Assembly: GCA_964640435.1 (NCBI GenBank)
Contig: CAZXFJ010000023.1
Coordinates: forward strand, 1-16,729
Length of the DNA stretch: 16,729 nt
Source of the DNA: GWA1-39-11 sp964640435
GTDB taxonomy: Bacteria; Patescibacteriota; Microgenomatia; Levybacterales; GWA1-39-11
Reading direction: 5' to 3'
Notes under the pieces: generated by a model
The model's database searches: none
What the model saw: the letters and a program-made list of their open reading frames with translations, nothing else
What the model was told of the DNA's origin: nothing
Part shown: in pieces, positions 1-5,550 of the stretch
How positions within the stretch are numbered: the stretch's first letter is position 1
How the letters are laid out: the number at the start of each line of letters is the position of its first letter
Translations under genes and position numbers: made by a program

Positions 1-330
1 AAACTCTGGATTAACAACTTTCATAAGCTCTCCAAGGAAAAGTTCGTATTGTTTGCTTGCTTCTTCTTTTGGAAGTGAATCCATTTCAGTTGGGTCCATT
101 CCATCAAAGGTTCTTATGTAATGTTTCTGTTCATTCTCCCCTTGTAAAACTGCGTTTGCGATAACAATATTTTCTCTTCCATATGGCTTGCTATGATAAA
201 TGACTCCTTCTCCTACTTCCTTAGGAACTCTAAAAGAAGGAGTTGTCCCGTCGTTATTAAAGCCGAGTCGACGTGCAGTTATCGCTGTCTCTTGGCCAAA
301 GACTCCAAATGTTATTCTTTCGGAATTCAT
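1..330 (-). CDS. Hypothetical protein, 3' end outside window
   Basis: An open frame of 110 codons runs from an ATG at 330 to the window edge, so the C-terminus is missing. It begins MNSERITFGVFGQETAITAR and continues as a mixed alpha/beta soluble sequence with no signal peptide or membrane segment. I do not recognise a family. The start is supported by an extended -10 (TGA-TATAAT) placed exactly 6 nt upstream, the arrangement seen for most first genes here, so the mRNA is probably leaderless. It lies on the same strand as the oxygenase-like gene upstream (457-1143), but has its own promoter and a 126-nt spacer, so it is probably a separate unit. Coding status is inferred from the long open frame up to the edge and the well-placed promoter. 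Confidence 0.7.
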   Translation of the reverse strand, partial: MNSERITFGVFGQETAITARRLGFNNDGTTPSFRVPKEVGEGVIYHSKPYGRENIVIANAVLQGENEQKHYIRTFDGMDPTEMDSLPKEEASKQYELFLGELMKVVNPEF

Positions 331-456
331 GTTTGAATTATATCAAAAGGTTCGAATGTCCTACTTGGGTTATTAAAAAATGAGGCTAATTTTATTGGCT
401 CCCCAATCTTAACATACTTCGAATGCATTTCCTGGAAACAGAAGTAAATTACCTAT
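331..456. other. Spacer with no recognised gene
   Basis: Besides the -10 element at 337-342, this 126-nt spacer shows only a weak 5-bp hairpin (394-407, loop of 4) and two copies of TTCGAATG (about 352 and 418). I see no small ORF with start signals and no convincing terminator. Confidence 0.5.
337..342 (-). promoter_or_regulatory. Extended -10 (TGA-TATAAT), leaderless start
   Basis: On the minus strand TATAAT is preceded by TGA (343-345) and separated by 6 nt from the ATG at 330. Transcription should begin at or next to the start codon. Confidence 0.75.
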
Positions 457-1143
457 TTAGTCTTTAATGTCTTGTTGTTTTCTCCAAAGCCTCCAGCTAC
501 GATTTTCGTGAGTTTGTCTAGTGCCAAACATAAGTCTGGGTTCTTTAGTTAGCGCACCACTAACAGAATGATAGATCTCTTTTTCCTGATGCGGAACCAT
601 AGAAGGGTTAAGGTCTCGTGCTCTTAGTAGAACTGCATCGCCTGGTCTCAATCTGTATGTATCAAGGGGTTTTTCTTCAGGTTGGCGCATGATGCTAAAA
701 TCTGCTTCTCCTTGCACTGTAATATTTACCCCCATAACGCTACCTGCGTCATTGTCCACGTGAGGTCCTATAAAAGAATTTGGTAGATATTTTTGAAAGG
801 AAAAAGCATCAGCATGCCATTCTCTTAAAGCTTCATATTTTTGTCCCGACCTTCTTATAATGGTCTCAATTTTTCTAGCAACCTCATGGAGTATTTCAAT
901 ATCTTCACGATCATTGTAATCTCTATTTAGCAAATCAGCCCAATCCATTAAGTATAAATCTGAATAACCCTGGGTAGTCTGGCGTACGGCTCGAGGGTCT
1001 AATTTATCGAATAATGTTTGTAGCTTAGCAATATCTTCCTGACCTAAAAATCCAGGTATATGTACTGCGCCTGTTTCATATGCTTGATCGATTTCAGTAG
1101 TATATTCTATTTCCTCGGTTGGAAATTGTTTTGCTTCTACCAT
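457..1143 (-). CDS. Probable 2-oxoglutarate/Fe(II)-dependent oxygenase-fold protein
   Basis: A 228-aa soluble protein. Residues 120-210 carry what looks like the facial triad of 2OG-Fe(II) dioxygenases: H128-x-D130 in GPHVDND, a distal His in IYHSVSG (H192), and an Arg 11-17 residues later (R203 or R209) that could hold 2-oxoglutarate. LRPGDAVLLRA (165-175) resembles the strand before the distal His in prolyl-hydroxylase-like jelly rolls. Such enzymes hydroxylate proteins, nucleic acids or small molecules; the substrate here cannot be told. The N-terminal half (GAVHIPGFLGQEDI) resembles the region before the core in these families. The ATG at 1143 is fixed by an extended -10 ending 6 nt upstream. 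The gene lies downstream of tRNA-Asn on the same strand. The family call rests on motif spacing; a non-enzymatic cupin-like protein is the main alternative. Confidence 0.65.
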   Translation of the reverse strand: MVEAKQFPTEEIEYTTEIDQAYETGAVHIPGFLGQEDIAKLQTLFDKLDPRAVRQTTQGYSDLYLMDWADLLNRDYNDREDIEILHEVARKIETIIRRSGQKYEALREWHADAFSFQKYLPNSFIGPHVDNDAGSVMGVNITVQGEADFSIMRQPEEKPLDTYRLRPGDAVLLRARDLNPSMVPHQEKEIYHSVSGALTKEPRLMFGTRQTHENRSWRLWRKQQDIKD

Positions 1144-1149
1144 TCGCAG

Positions 1150-1155
1150 ATTATA
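1150..1155 (-). promoter_or_regulatory. Extended -10 (TGA-TATAAT), leaderless start
   Basis: Minus-strand TATAAT with TGA at 1156-1158, 6 nt before the ATG at 1143. It lies between the tRNA 3' end and the oxygenase-like gene, so that gene need not depend on the tRNA promoter. Confidence 0.75.
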
Positions 1156-1188
1156 TCAGAGGCTAATAAATATATCAAAAAGTATCAG

Positions 1189-1260
1189 CTCCCCCGCGTG
1201 GATTCGAACCACGAACCATTCGCTTAACAGGCGAGCGCTCTACCATTGAGCTACAGGGGA
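1189..1260 (-). tRNA. tRNA-Asn (anticodon GTT)
   Basis: A complete 72-nt cloverleaf reads on the minus strand. The acceptor stem is 7 bp (TCCCCTG/CGGGGGA, one T-G pair) with discriminator G. The D stem is GCTC/GAGC with an AATGGTA loop. The anticodon loop CTGTTAA gives GTT, asparagine. The variable loop is 5 nt and the T stem CGTGG/CCACG closes TTCGAAT. CCA is not encoded (CTG follows the discriminator), so it must be added by a nucleotidyltransferase. The outermost anticodon-stem pair (27-43) is a C-A mismatch. A short T run at about 1176-1182 on the transcribed strand could help termination. Confidence 0.97.
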
Positions 1261-1285
1261 ATAACGAATGTTATTCGTATTGAGA

Positions 1286-1314
1286 ATTATATAAAAGTCG
1301 AAGCTAATTGTAAA
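1286..1314 (-). promoter_or_regulatory. Promoter of tRNA-Asn (TTTACA-17-TATAAT)
   Basis: On the minus strand a -35 TTTACA (1309-1314) and a -10 TATAAT (1286-1291) are separated by exactly 17 nt. The start would be near 1279, leaving a leader of about 19 nt before the mature tRNA. The leader would fold into a 6-bp hairpin (ACGAAT-GTT-ATTCGT, 1264-1278), possibly a processing signal. Confidence 0.7.
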
Positions 1315-1364
1315 CCTATCACATCACAATGCATCCCTAGGATACTAGTTTACTTGTAATCAAG

Positions 1365-1381
1365 TGTATAATCATTATACA
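1365..1381 (+). promoter_or_regulatory. Palindromic -10 region of the oxidoreductase gene
   Basis: TATAAT at 1367-1372 lies 8 nt before the ATG at 1381. It is part of a perfect 17-nt palindrome, TGTATAATCATTATACA, which therefore also gives a TATAAT (1374-1379) on the minus strand. It may be a symmetric bidirectional -10 or a repressor operator overlapping the start site. No good -35 is visible. Confidence 0.6.
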
Positions 1382-2064
1382 TGTATCTTCAGCTTAAAGA
1401 AAAAAGACAAGAAGTAGAGGGAGTAACAACCTTTATCTTCGAACCTGAAAATTCAGTCGCGTGGAAACCGGGTCAATATGTTCACTACGTACTTCACCAT
1501 CTACCAACAGATGACCGTGGATCAGATCGTTGGTTCACGAACGCTGCTGCTCCTTTTGAAAATAACATTCGAATTACTACTCGAACGTCTGGTAAAGGAA
1601 GTTCTTTCAAGAAAAAGCTTGAAGAACTTGAGATTGATAAATGGATTGAGATTTCTGTAATTGAAGGTGAATTTACTCTTGATGATCCTGAAAAACAGTA
1701 CGTATTTCTTGCCGGAGGGATTGGAATAACCCCTTACCGCTCAATTATTACCCAACTTAACCACGACAAAAAACCAATAAATATAACTCTTATTTATGCA
1801 AACAGTGATCAAAGCGTAGTATACAAAGAAGAACTTGAAGAGGTTGCAAAGAATAATTCTAATTTTAAAATTCATTATGTTTTCTCTCCAGAACATATTG
1901 ATGAGAATAAAATTAAAGAAGTTGTACCAGATATAAAAACTCCTATATTTTATGCTTCAGGACCGGAACCAATGGTTGAAGCCATGATTGAAATGCTTAA
2001 AAAAATGGGAATCCTAGAAGAACACATCAAACATGATTCATTCCCGGGCTACGCAGCTTTCTAA
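1381..2064 (+). CDS. FNR-type FAD/NAD(P)-binding oxidoreductase
   Basis: A 227-aa soluble flavoprotein of the ferredoxin-NADP+ reductase superfamily. The N-terminal FAD-binding barrel (about 1-100) contains KPGQYVHY and the flavin signature RWFTNAA (50-56), equivalent to RxYS. GKGSSF (71-76) fits the pyrophosphate-binding helix. The nucleotide-binding domain begins at FLAGGIGITP (109-118) and carries ASGPEPMV (192-199). The C-terminus is an aromatic FPGYAAF, which may stack on the flavin. There is no 2Fe-2S or globin domain, so it should pass electrons between NAD(P)H and a separate carrier; the partner is not in the window. The length is normal for a minimal FNR unit. The start is fixed by the -10 element 8 nt upstream; a 60-aa frame inside it is a shadow. 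It ends 10 nt from the convergent gene at 2075. Confidence 0.9.
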   Translation: MYLQLKEKRQEVEGVTTFIFEPENSVAWKPGQYVHYVLHHLPTDDRGSDRWFTNAAAPFENNIRITTRTSGKGSSFKKKLEELEIDKWIEISVIEGEFTLDDPEKQYVFLAGGIGITPYRSIITQLNHDKKPINITLIYANSDQSVVYKEELEEVAKNNSNFKIHYVFSPEHIDENKIKEVVPDIKTPIFYASGPEPMVEAMIEMLKKMGILEEHIKHDSFPGYAAF

Positions 2065-2074
2065 GCAATATCCT

Positions 2075-2506
2075 TTATTTCTTCTTCCAGGGGATTAGAG
2101 GAAAAGATAAAAAGTCTCCTACTAATACGGGTAGTCCCCACATTCCATGAAGCCAATGAATTTCACGAATTATTATTATTTCTACAATAAACCAGATCGT
2201 AAAACCTATCATAGCCATATTGGCAAGAATCCATGCAATTTTAGTTTTTCTAAGAAGTGCGATAAAAGCGGCAGCATTCAACATGCCCATCGCAGTGAGT
2301 ATTAAGCCTGGAATAAAAAAATCTGGAAAAAATCCATTCATAAGATTTCTTGGTAAATCCATTAAATGTCCATCTGGCTCAACAACAAGTGCGACTCCTC
2401 CTAATAAGCCTCCAACTCCTTCATAGCCAAGTATTGCAAGCAGCATAATTCGTTGCCACCTGGGCTGTTTTATTTCTTGTGTAAAGTCAAAATAATTGCT
2501 TAACAT
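2075..2506 (-). CDS. Small integral membrane protein, four predicted helices
   Basis: A 143-aa protein starting MLSNYFDFTQEIKQ. After a charged N-terminus there are four hydrophobic segments, at about residues 17-38, 62-83, 88-111 and 121-135, ending in a basic PWKKK tail. That is typical of a small polytopic inner-membrane protein with a cytoplasmic C-terminus. The second half of the first loop (EPDGHLMDLPRNL) recalls small uncharacterised membrane proteins of other bacteria, but I cannot name a family. A TTG start at 2521 would add five residues. I choose the ATG at 2506 because the -10 TATAAA (2513-2518) lies exactly 6 nt before it, and the TTG would fall inside the promoter. A CRP/FNR-like palindrome is centred about 42 bp upstream of this start. 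The gene is divergent from the bactofilin-like gene. Confidence 0.75.
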   Translation of the reverse strand: MLSNYFDFTQEIKQPRWQRIMLLAILGYEGVGGLLGGVALVVEPDGHLMDLPRNLMNGFFPDFFIPGLILTAMGMLNAAAFIALLRKTKIAWILANMAMIGFTIWFIVEIIIIREIHWLHGMWGLPVLVGDFLSFPLIPWKKK

Positions 2507-2512
2507 ATGTTT

Positions 2513-2518
2513 TTTATA
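2513..2518 (-). promoter_or_regulatory. -10 (TATAAA), leaderless start of membrane protein gene
   Basis: Minus-strand TATAAA lies 6 nt before the ATG at 2506. It decides that start over the TTG at 2521, which would overlap it. Confidence 0.6.
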
Positions 2519-2542
2519 CAAAACTCTTGCCTATCCCTGCAG

Positions 2543-2554
2543 TGATTTAAATCA
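2543..2554. promoter_or_regulatory. CRP/FNR-like palindrome 1 (TGATTTAAATCA)
   Basis: A perfect 12-bp palindrome. With its flanks it reads GTGAT-TTAA-ATCAA, one base from the classical FNR/ANR pattern TTGAT-N4-ATCAA. Its centre lies at about -42.5 relative to the predicted leaderless start at 2506, close to where class II CRP/FNR activators bind. No regulator gene is visible in the window. Confidence 0.5.
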
Positions 2555-2563
2555 ATATTTAGT

Positions 2564-2577
2564 GTGATTAAAATCAC
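2564..2577. promoter_or_regulatory. CRP/FNR-like palindrome 2 (GTGATTAAAATCAC)
   Basis: A perfect palindrome with 6-bp arms around AA. Including the preceding T it reads TGTGA-TTAAAA-TCACT, one base from the CRP consensus TGTGA-N6-TCACA. Its centre is between 2570 and 2571, exactly -41.5 from the ATG at 2612 if that gene is leaderless. It is 22 bp, about two helical turns, from palindrome 1. Confidence 0.55.
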
Positions 2578-2599
2578 TTACATAATATCCTTCTGTAAT

Positions 2600-2605
2600 T
2601 AATAT
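2600..2605 (+). promoter_or_regulatory. Weak -10 (TAATAT) before the bactofilin-like gene
   Basis: TAATAT matches four of six consensus positions and lies 6 nt before the ATG at 2612. A weak -10 with an activator-like site at -41.5 fits an activator-dependent promoter. CATAAT at 2582-2586 is an alternative that would give a leader of about 20 nt. Confidence 0.4.
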
Positions 2606-2611
2606 GTTTTT

Positions 2612-3787
2612 ATGAACAAAATTAAAACAAAATTATTACTTGTCTTTCTTCTTCTTTTCTTGCTTGTTGGATTTCCAATAACAGCATTTGCTAAAGGTTC
2701 TTCGCGTGAAGAGAGAATTGTAACCTTAAATAAAGATCAAACTATAAATCATGATTACTTTGCAGCAGGAGATCAAGTAACAATTAATGGAACTGTAAAC
2801 GGAGATGCCTATATTGCTGGAGGCAAAGTTGATATTAATGGAACTGTAAACGGAGATCTTTTGGTAGCAGGAGGACAAGTAACTGTCCGAGGAAATATCT
2901 CTCAAAATATTCGCGGTGTAGGGGGAAATATTACTGTTCTTGGTAGTGTTGGACGCAATATTACTCTTGCAGGAGGAAATCTTATTCTTGAACCTAATGC
3001 TAAAATTACCGGTAACGCAGTTATTGCAGGAGGAAATATTGATGTTCTTTCACAAGTAAATGATCTGACAATTGTTGGAGGAAATGCACAAGTATCAAGT
3101 CCTGTTAAAGGAAATCTTACTGCGGGTATAGGAAGCCTGACCATAGCTGATGGGGCAAGTGTTAAGGGTGATGTAAATTACTGGAGCGAAAACAAGGCAA
3201 AAATTGCAAACAACGCAACCATATCTGGGCAAACGAGCTTTCATCAAACCAAGGAGATATCTAAGGCTCGTGAATCTTCAGCAAAAGCTGTTGGAATTCT
3301 TGCAGGACTAGGGATATTTTTCACCATAACCTCATTTATTGCTGCGCTGCTAATTGGTGCATTAATCCTATATTTCCTCCCCATATATTCAGTAAAAACA
3401 TCAACGCTAATTTTAACCCAACCCGGAACAGCATTACTCGTTGGTCTTGGAGTTGTAATATTTACACCAATTCTAGCCATAATTTTAATGATTACATTAA
3501 TTGGCTTTCCCATTGCCCTAATCACTCTTTTTGCATATGCAGTAACAATTTATTTATCAAAAATATTTGCTGCAATGGCAATCGGCGCATATGTCTCAAA
3601 AACAGGAAAATTTAAGACTTCACCATTCTGGACATTTACTCTTGGCCTCGCTCTCTATTACGTTCTAGGCTTTATACCCATCGTAGGTTGGCTTTTAAAA
3701 CTTCTTGTACTCTTTGCGGGGGTTGGCGCATTTGTGATTCAAAAGAAATACTACTTTGATACTCTCCGCACAAAAAAGCTAATTTAA
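2612..3787 (+). CDS. Exported bactofilin-like beta-helix protein with C-terminal membrane domain
   Basis: A 391-aa envelope protein. Residues 1-27 form a signal peptide (basic MNKIKTK, long Leu-rich core, ITAFA cleavage region). Residues 45-205 are a repeated beta-strand pattern with Gly-Asn turns (INGTVNGDAYIAGG, INGTVNGDLLVAGG and similar about every 18 residues), like the right-handed beta-helix of polymer-forming bactofilins (DUF583-type). After a short linker the C-terminus (about 227-378) holds roughly four to five hydrophobic segments. Export plus membrane anchoring separates it from cytosolic bactofilins: the helix would sit outside the membrane. The role is probably structural, in the cell surface or envelope, but is not established. 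A palindrome at -41.5 suggests activator control shared with the divergent membrane protein. Confidence 0.8.
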   Translation: MNKIKTKLLLVFLLLFLLVGFPITAFAKGSSREERIVTLNKDQTINHDYFAAGDQVTINGTVNGDAYIAGGKVDINGTVNGDLLVAGGQVTVRGNISQNIRGVGGNITVLGSVGRNITLAGGNLILEPNAKITGNAVIAGGNIDVLSQVNDLTIVGGNAQVSSPVKGNLTAGIGSLTIADGASVKGDVNYWSENKAKIANNATISGQTSFHQTKEISKARESSAKAVGILAGLGIFFTITSFIAALLIGALILYFLPIYSVKTSTLILTQPGTALLVGLGVVIFTPILAIILMITLIGFPIALITLFAYAVTIYLSKIFAAMAIGAYVSKTGKFKTSPFWTFTLGLALYYVLGFIPIVGWLLKLLVLFAGVGAFVIQKKYYFDTLRTKKLI

Positions 3788-3795
3788 CGCTTTGA

Positions 3796-3801
3796 TATAA
3801 T
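3796..3801 (+). promoter_or_regulatory. Extended -10 (TGA-TATAAT), leaderless start
   Basis: TGA (3793-3795) and TATAAT lie 6 nt before the ATG at 3808, in the 20-nt gap after the bactofilin-like gene. Confidence 0.75.
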
Positions 3802-3807
3802 TGCTTC

Positions 3808-4227
3808 ATGAATAATTGTCCATTCTGCTCGGAAGATATTAAAAAGCGATTAATTGAACAAGGAGATTATTCTTACGTTGTATTAAGTAATCCTAGGTTT
3901 GTACCAGGACATCTTTTAGTAATCTTGAGTAGGCATATTCAAAAACTCTCTGAGCTTAATAATCAGGAGATTAAGGAAGTATTTAATTTTCTGGCAAAAT
4001 ATCAAAATAAAATCTTAGACAAATTAGGTAAAGGGTCTGAAATTCGTCAAAATACGAGACCTTATATAAAAAATACAAAAACTCACATTAACCATCTACA
4101 TTTCAATCTTTATCCAAGAAATAAAAACGATAGAATAGAAACAGATATTGATGCAATCAGAAGGTCTTTATACCAAGATCTGACTATAACCGAGCATAAA
4201 AAAATGCTAAAGTTGCTTAAAAAATAA
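3808..4227 (+). CDS. HIT-like (histidine triad) protein with altered triad
   Basis: A 139-aa soluble protein. It begins with CPFC (4-7), the zinc-type motif common at the start of HIT hydrolases, followed by NPRFVPGHLLVILSRHIQKLSEL (28-50), which matches the HIT substrate-binding strand and the loop with PGHxLVIPKRH. The active-site region reads THINHLHFNLYPR (92-104). The usual triad is HxHxHxx; here it is H96-L-H98-F-N100, so the third His is Asn, with an extra His at 93. Family members hydrolyse or transfer nucleotides from nucleoside phosphoramidates and dinucleotides; the change may alter or abolish that. A GalT-like (HPHxQ-type) role is the alternative. It is followed after 2 nt by the Dabb gene, so the two are likely co-transcribed. 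Confidence 0.8.
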   Translation: MNNCPFCSEDIKKRLIEQGDYSYVVLSNPRFVPGHLLVILSRHIQKLSELNNQEIKEVFNFLAKYQNKILDKLGKGSEIRQNTRPYIKNTKTHINHLHFNLYPRNKNDRIETDIDAIRRSLYQDLTITEHKKMLKLLKK

Positions 4228-4229
4228 CC

Positions 4230-4517
4230 ATGCTAAGACATATTGTTTTGTTTCGCATACACGAAGGCCTCTCTGAAGAAAAAATAGAGGAGTCTATAAG
4301 ACGCCTAACTGAACTTGACAACAATAATCCCAAAATAAAAGAGTGGACTATTACAAAATCACTCGATACTCGAAAAGGGATAGTAATTGTTGAAAATAGT
4401 CTCTTTGAGAGCGAAGAGGCTTTTCAAGAATTTAGGGTTTCTGAAAAACACCTCAAAACAGTCGAGTATATGAAAACTGTCTGCGATTGGCTTGTGGGAG
4501 ATTATCTTGAAAATTAA
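4230..4517 (+). CDS. Dabb-family (stress-responsive A/B barrel) protein
   Basis: A 95-aa single-domain protein. It opens with LRHIVLFRIHEGLSEEKIEE, the typical Dabb beginning (a strand with HxVxFK followed by a helix), and ends with the F-x-S-EEAFQEFRVSEKHLKTVEYMKTVCD region, which matches the usual HPxHxxV helix. These proteins form dimeric alpha+beta barrels related to the ABM/EthD fold. Most are of unknown biochemical role; some bacterial and plant members are stress-induced. The gene starts 2 nt after the HIT-like stop with no Shine-Dalgarno, so it is probably translated from the same mRNA by coupling or re-initiation. Confidence 0.8.
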   Translation: MLRHIVLFRIHEGLSEEKIEESIRRLTELDNNNPKIKEWTITKSLDTRKGIVIVENSLFESEEAFQEFRVSEKHLKTVEYMKTVCDWLVGDYLEN

Positions 4518-4520
4518 TTG

Positions 4521-4548
4521 TTGCATTCTTAATATTTGAGACTATAAT
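4521..4548 (+). promoter_or_regulatory. Promoter TTGCAT-16-TATAAT
   Basis: A -35 TTGCAT (4521-4526) and -10 TATAAT (4543-4548) 16 nt apart. The -10 ends 10 nt before the ATG at 4559, predicting a leader of only about 4 nt. Confidence 0.65.
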
Positions 4549-4558
4549 CACAGTTATC

Positions 4559-4936
4559 ATGGCAGATCCACGCGAGACTCAACAGATAAGAAGAGATGAA
4601 GGACCAGTAATTGTTCTTCCTGATGAAAGAAGAGAACAACTAACAACAAAGCTTGATGAATACAGAGAAAGATTAAATGATAATCCCAACATGCATCCTG
4701 AACTCCAACTTTTAGCAGGGTCCGACACTATGTATAAAATTACTGTACTTCAAACATTACTTGATAAAGGTCGCGTAAGCACTTTTGATCTATCCCGCGA
4801 GATGGCCAAAAAACTCGGAGATCATTTTAATCCTCAACTATTTAACGAGGCTTGTGGCGTTATGTCGGACTACTGCACAACTGGAGGAAAAAATACTACT
4901 GGCGGAACAGGTCTTCCTCAAGCTCCCAAAAGATAA
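4559..4936 (+). CDS. Hypothetical protein, 125 aa
   Basis: I do not recognise a family. The protein is soluble and has three parts: a charged N-terminus rich in Arg and Glu (1-45, with helix-forming ERREQLTTKLDEYRERLND), a middle of helices (48-105, including LLAGSDTMYKITVLQTLLDKG), and a Gly/Thr/Pro-rich, probably disordered tail with basic PKR at the end. The tail holds two Cys (C99, C106). The gene has its own -35/-10 promoter and a good start, so it is very probably real. It is not obviously linked to the Dabb gene before it or the DUF1801 gene after it. Confidence 0.65.
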   Translation: MADPRETQQIRRDEGPVIVLPDERREQLTTKLDEYRERLNDNPNMHPELQLLAGSDTMYKITVLQTLLDKGRVSTFDLSREMAKKLGDHFNPQLFNEACGVMSDYCTTGGKNTTGGTGLPQAPKR

Positions 4937-4959
4937 TTTAAGGCTTCTCAAGACTTTGA

Positions 4960-4965
4960 TATAAT
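4960..4965 (+). promoter_or_regulatory. Extended -10 (TGA-TATAAT), leaderless start
   Basis: TGA at 4957-4959, TATAAT, then 6 nt to the ATG at 4972. Confidence 0.75.
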
Positions 4966-4971
4966 CAATTT

Positions 4972-5319
4972 ATGAAAAAGTACGATTCTGTTGATGAATA
5001 TATTGAAGATGCGCCAGGAGAGGTAAGACCAACACTTGTTAAATTAAGAGAATTAATTAAAAAAGAAGCACCTGACGCGATAGAGGGAATGAATTATGGA
5101 ATGCCAGGATATAAAAACAACAAAAAACCTTTAATATATTTTGCTGGCTGGAAAGATCATATCTCTATTTATCCAACTTCTTCAAAAGTTGAAGAATCCA
5201 TTCCTGAACTTGCCCCTCACAGAACCGGTAAAGGAACTCTTCAGTTTTCAAATGACAAAAACTTTCCATTAGATGCTATTCGAAAACTTATAAAACTACG
5301 ACTTGAAGAAACAAAATAA
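4972..5319 (+). CDS. DUF1801-family protein (YdhG-like)
   Basis: A 115-aa single-domain protein. It matches the DUF1801/YdhG family along its length: the opening VDEYIEDAPGEVRPTLVKLRELIKKEAPDAIEGMNYGMPGYK (6-47) has the family's xYIxxxPxxxRxxLxxLRxxIxxxxPxAxExxxYGMPxF pattern, and YFAGWKDHISIYP (56-68) followed by GTLQFSNDKNFPLDAIRKLIKLRLEE matches the C-terminal part, usually GtlqFpxxkplPxxLixklvkxRxxE. A Bacillus relative has been proposed to be a frataxin-like iron chaperone, but most members are uncharacterised and the role should not be assumed. It begins a two-gene unit with the MORN gene, which starts directly after its stop. Confidence 0.88.
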   Translation: MKKYDSVDEYIEDAPGEVRPTLVKLRELIKKEAPDAIEGMNYGMPGYKNNKKPLIYFAGWKDHISIYPTSSKVEESIPELAPHRTGKGTLQFSNDKNFPLDAIRKLIKLRLEETK

Positions 5320-5535
5320 ATGAGAGTAAAACACACAAAGCTTCACAAAGACGGATCAATATGGGCAACGGGATATCTTCTTGATGGGAAAATGGATGGC
5401 TTCTGGAAATTTTACAGAAAAGATGGAACCAAAATGAGAACCGGATATTTCAACAAAGGCCTACAAACAAAGGACTGGATGACATATGACAAAACAGGAA
5501 AGCTTGTTAAAAAAACCACTTTAAGTAAAATCTGA
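5320..5535 (+). CDS. Small MORN-repeat protein
   Basis: A 71-aa protein made of about three MORN-like (YwqK-type) units: KDGSIWATGYLLDGKMDGFWKFYRKDG (11-37), TKMRTGYFNKGLQTKDWMTYDKTG (38-61) and a short tail. The conserved pattern is a Gly-Tyr strand, the GxxxGxWxxY turn and a DG/TG hairpin. MORN repeats bind partners or lipids; in some bacteria YwqK-like repeats are antidotes, but no toxin is next to this gene. It starts directly after the DUF1801 stop with no Shine-Dalgarno. Its TGA stop (5533-5535) doubles as the TGn element of the next promoter. Confidence 0.8.
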   Translation: MRVKHTKLHKDGSIWATGYLLDGKMDGFWKFYRKDGTKMRTGYFNKGLQTKDWMTYDKTGKLVKKTTLSKI

Positions 5536-5541
5536 TATACT
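5536..5541 (+). promoter_or_regulatory. Extended -10 (TGA-TATACT)
   Basis: The TGn is the TGA stop codon of the MORN gene. The hexamer ends 9 nt before the GTG start at 5551, giving a leader of about 3 nt. Confidence 0.6.
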
Positions 5542-5550
5542 CAAGCGCTC

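Noticed and set aside
394..407. Hairpin ATTGG-CTCC-CCAAT as a terminator of the oxygenase-like gene
   Set aside because: Only 5 bp, and the nearest T run on the minus strand is 15 nt further on; too weak.
1189..1260. tRNA as a damaged gene because of the 27-43 C-A mismatch
   Set aside because: All other stems and conserved bases are intact, and weak 27-43 pairs also occur in functional tRNA-Asn.
1309..1323. TGTAA-N5-TCACA as a third CRP-like site
   Set aside because: Spacing is 5 not 6 and one arm is imperfect; it also overlaps the tRNA -35 box, which explains the TGTAA.
2507..2521. TTG start at 2521 for the membrane protein
   Set aside because: The extra codons overlap the TATAAA -10 element, and the ATG at 2506 fits the 6-nt spacing.
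2902..3525. Minus-strand open frames opposite the bactofilin-like gene (2902-3144, 3244-3525)
   Set aside because: They are shadows of a repetitive coding sequence, with odd composition and no start signals.
5320..5535. MORN gene as antitoxin of a toxin-antitoxin pair
   Set aside because: The neighbours (DUF1801, SET) show no toxin features.
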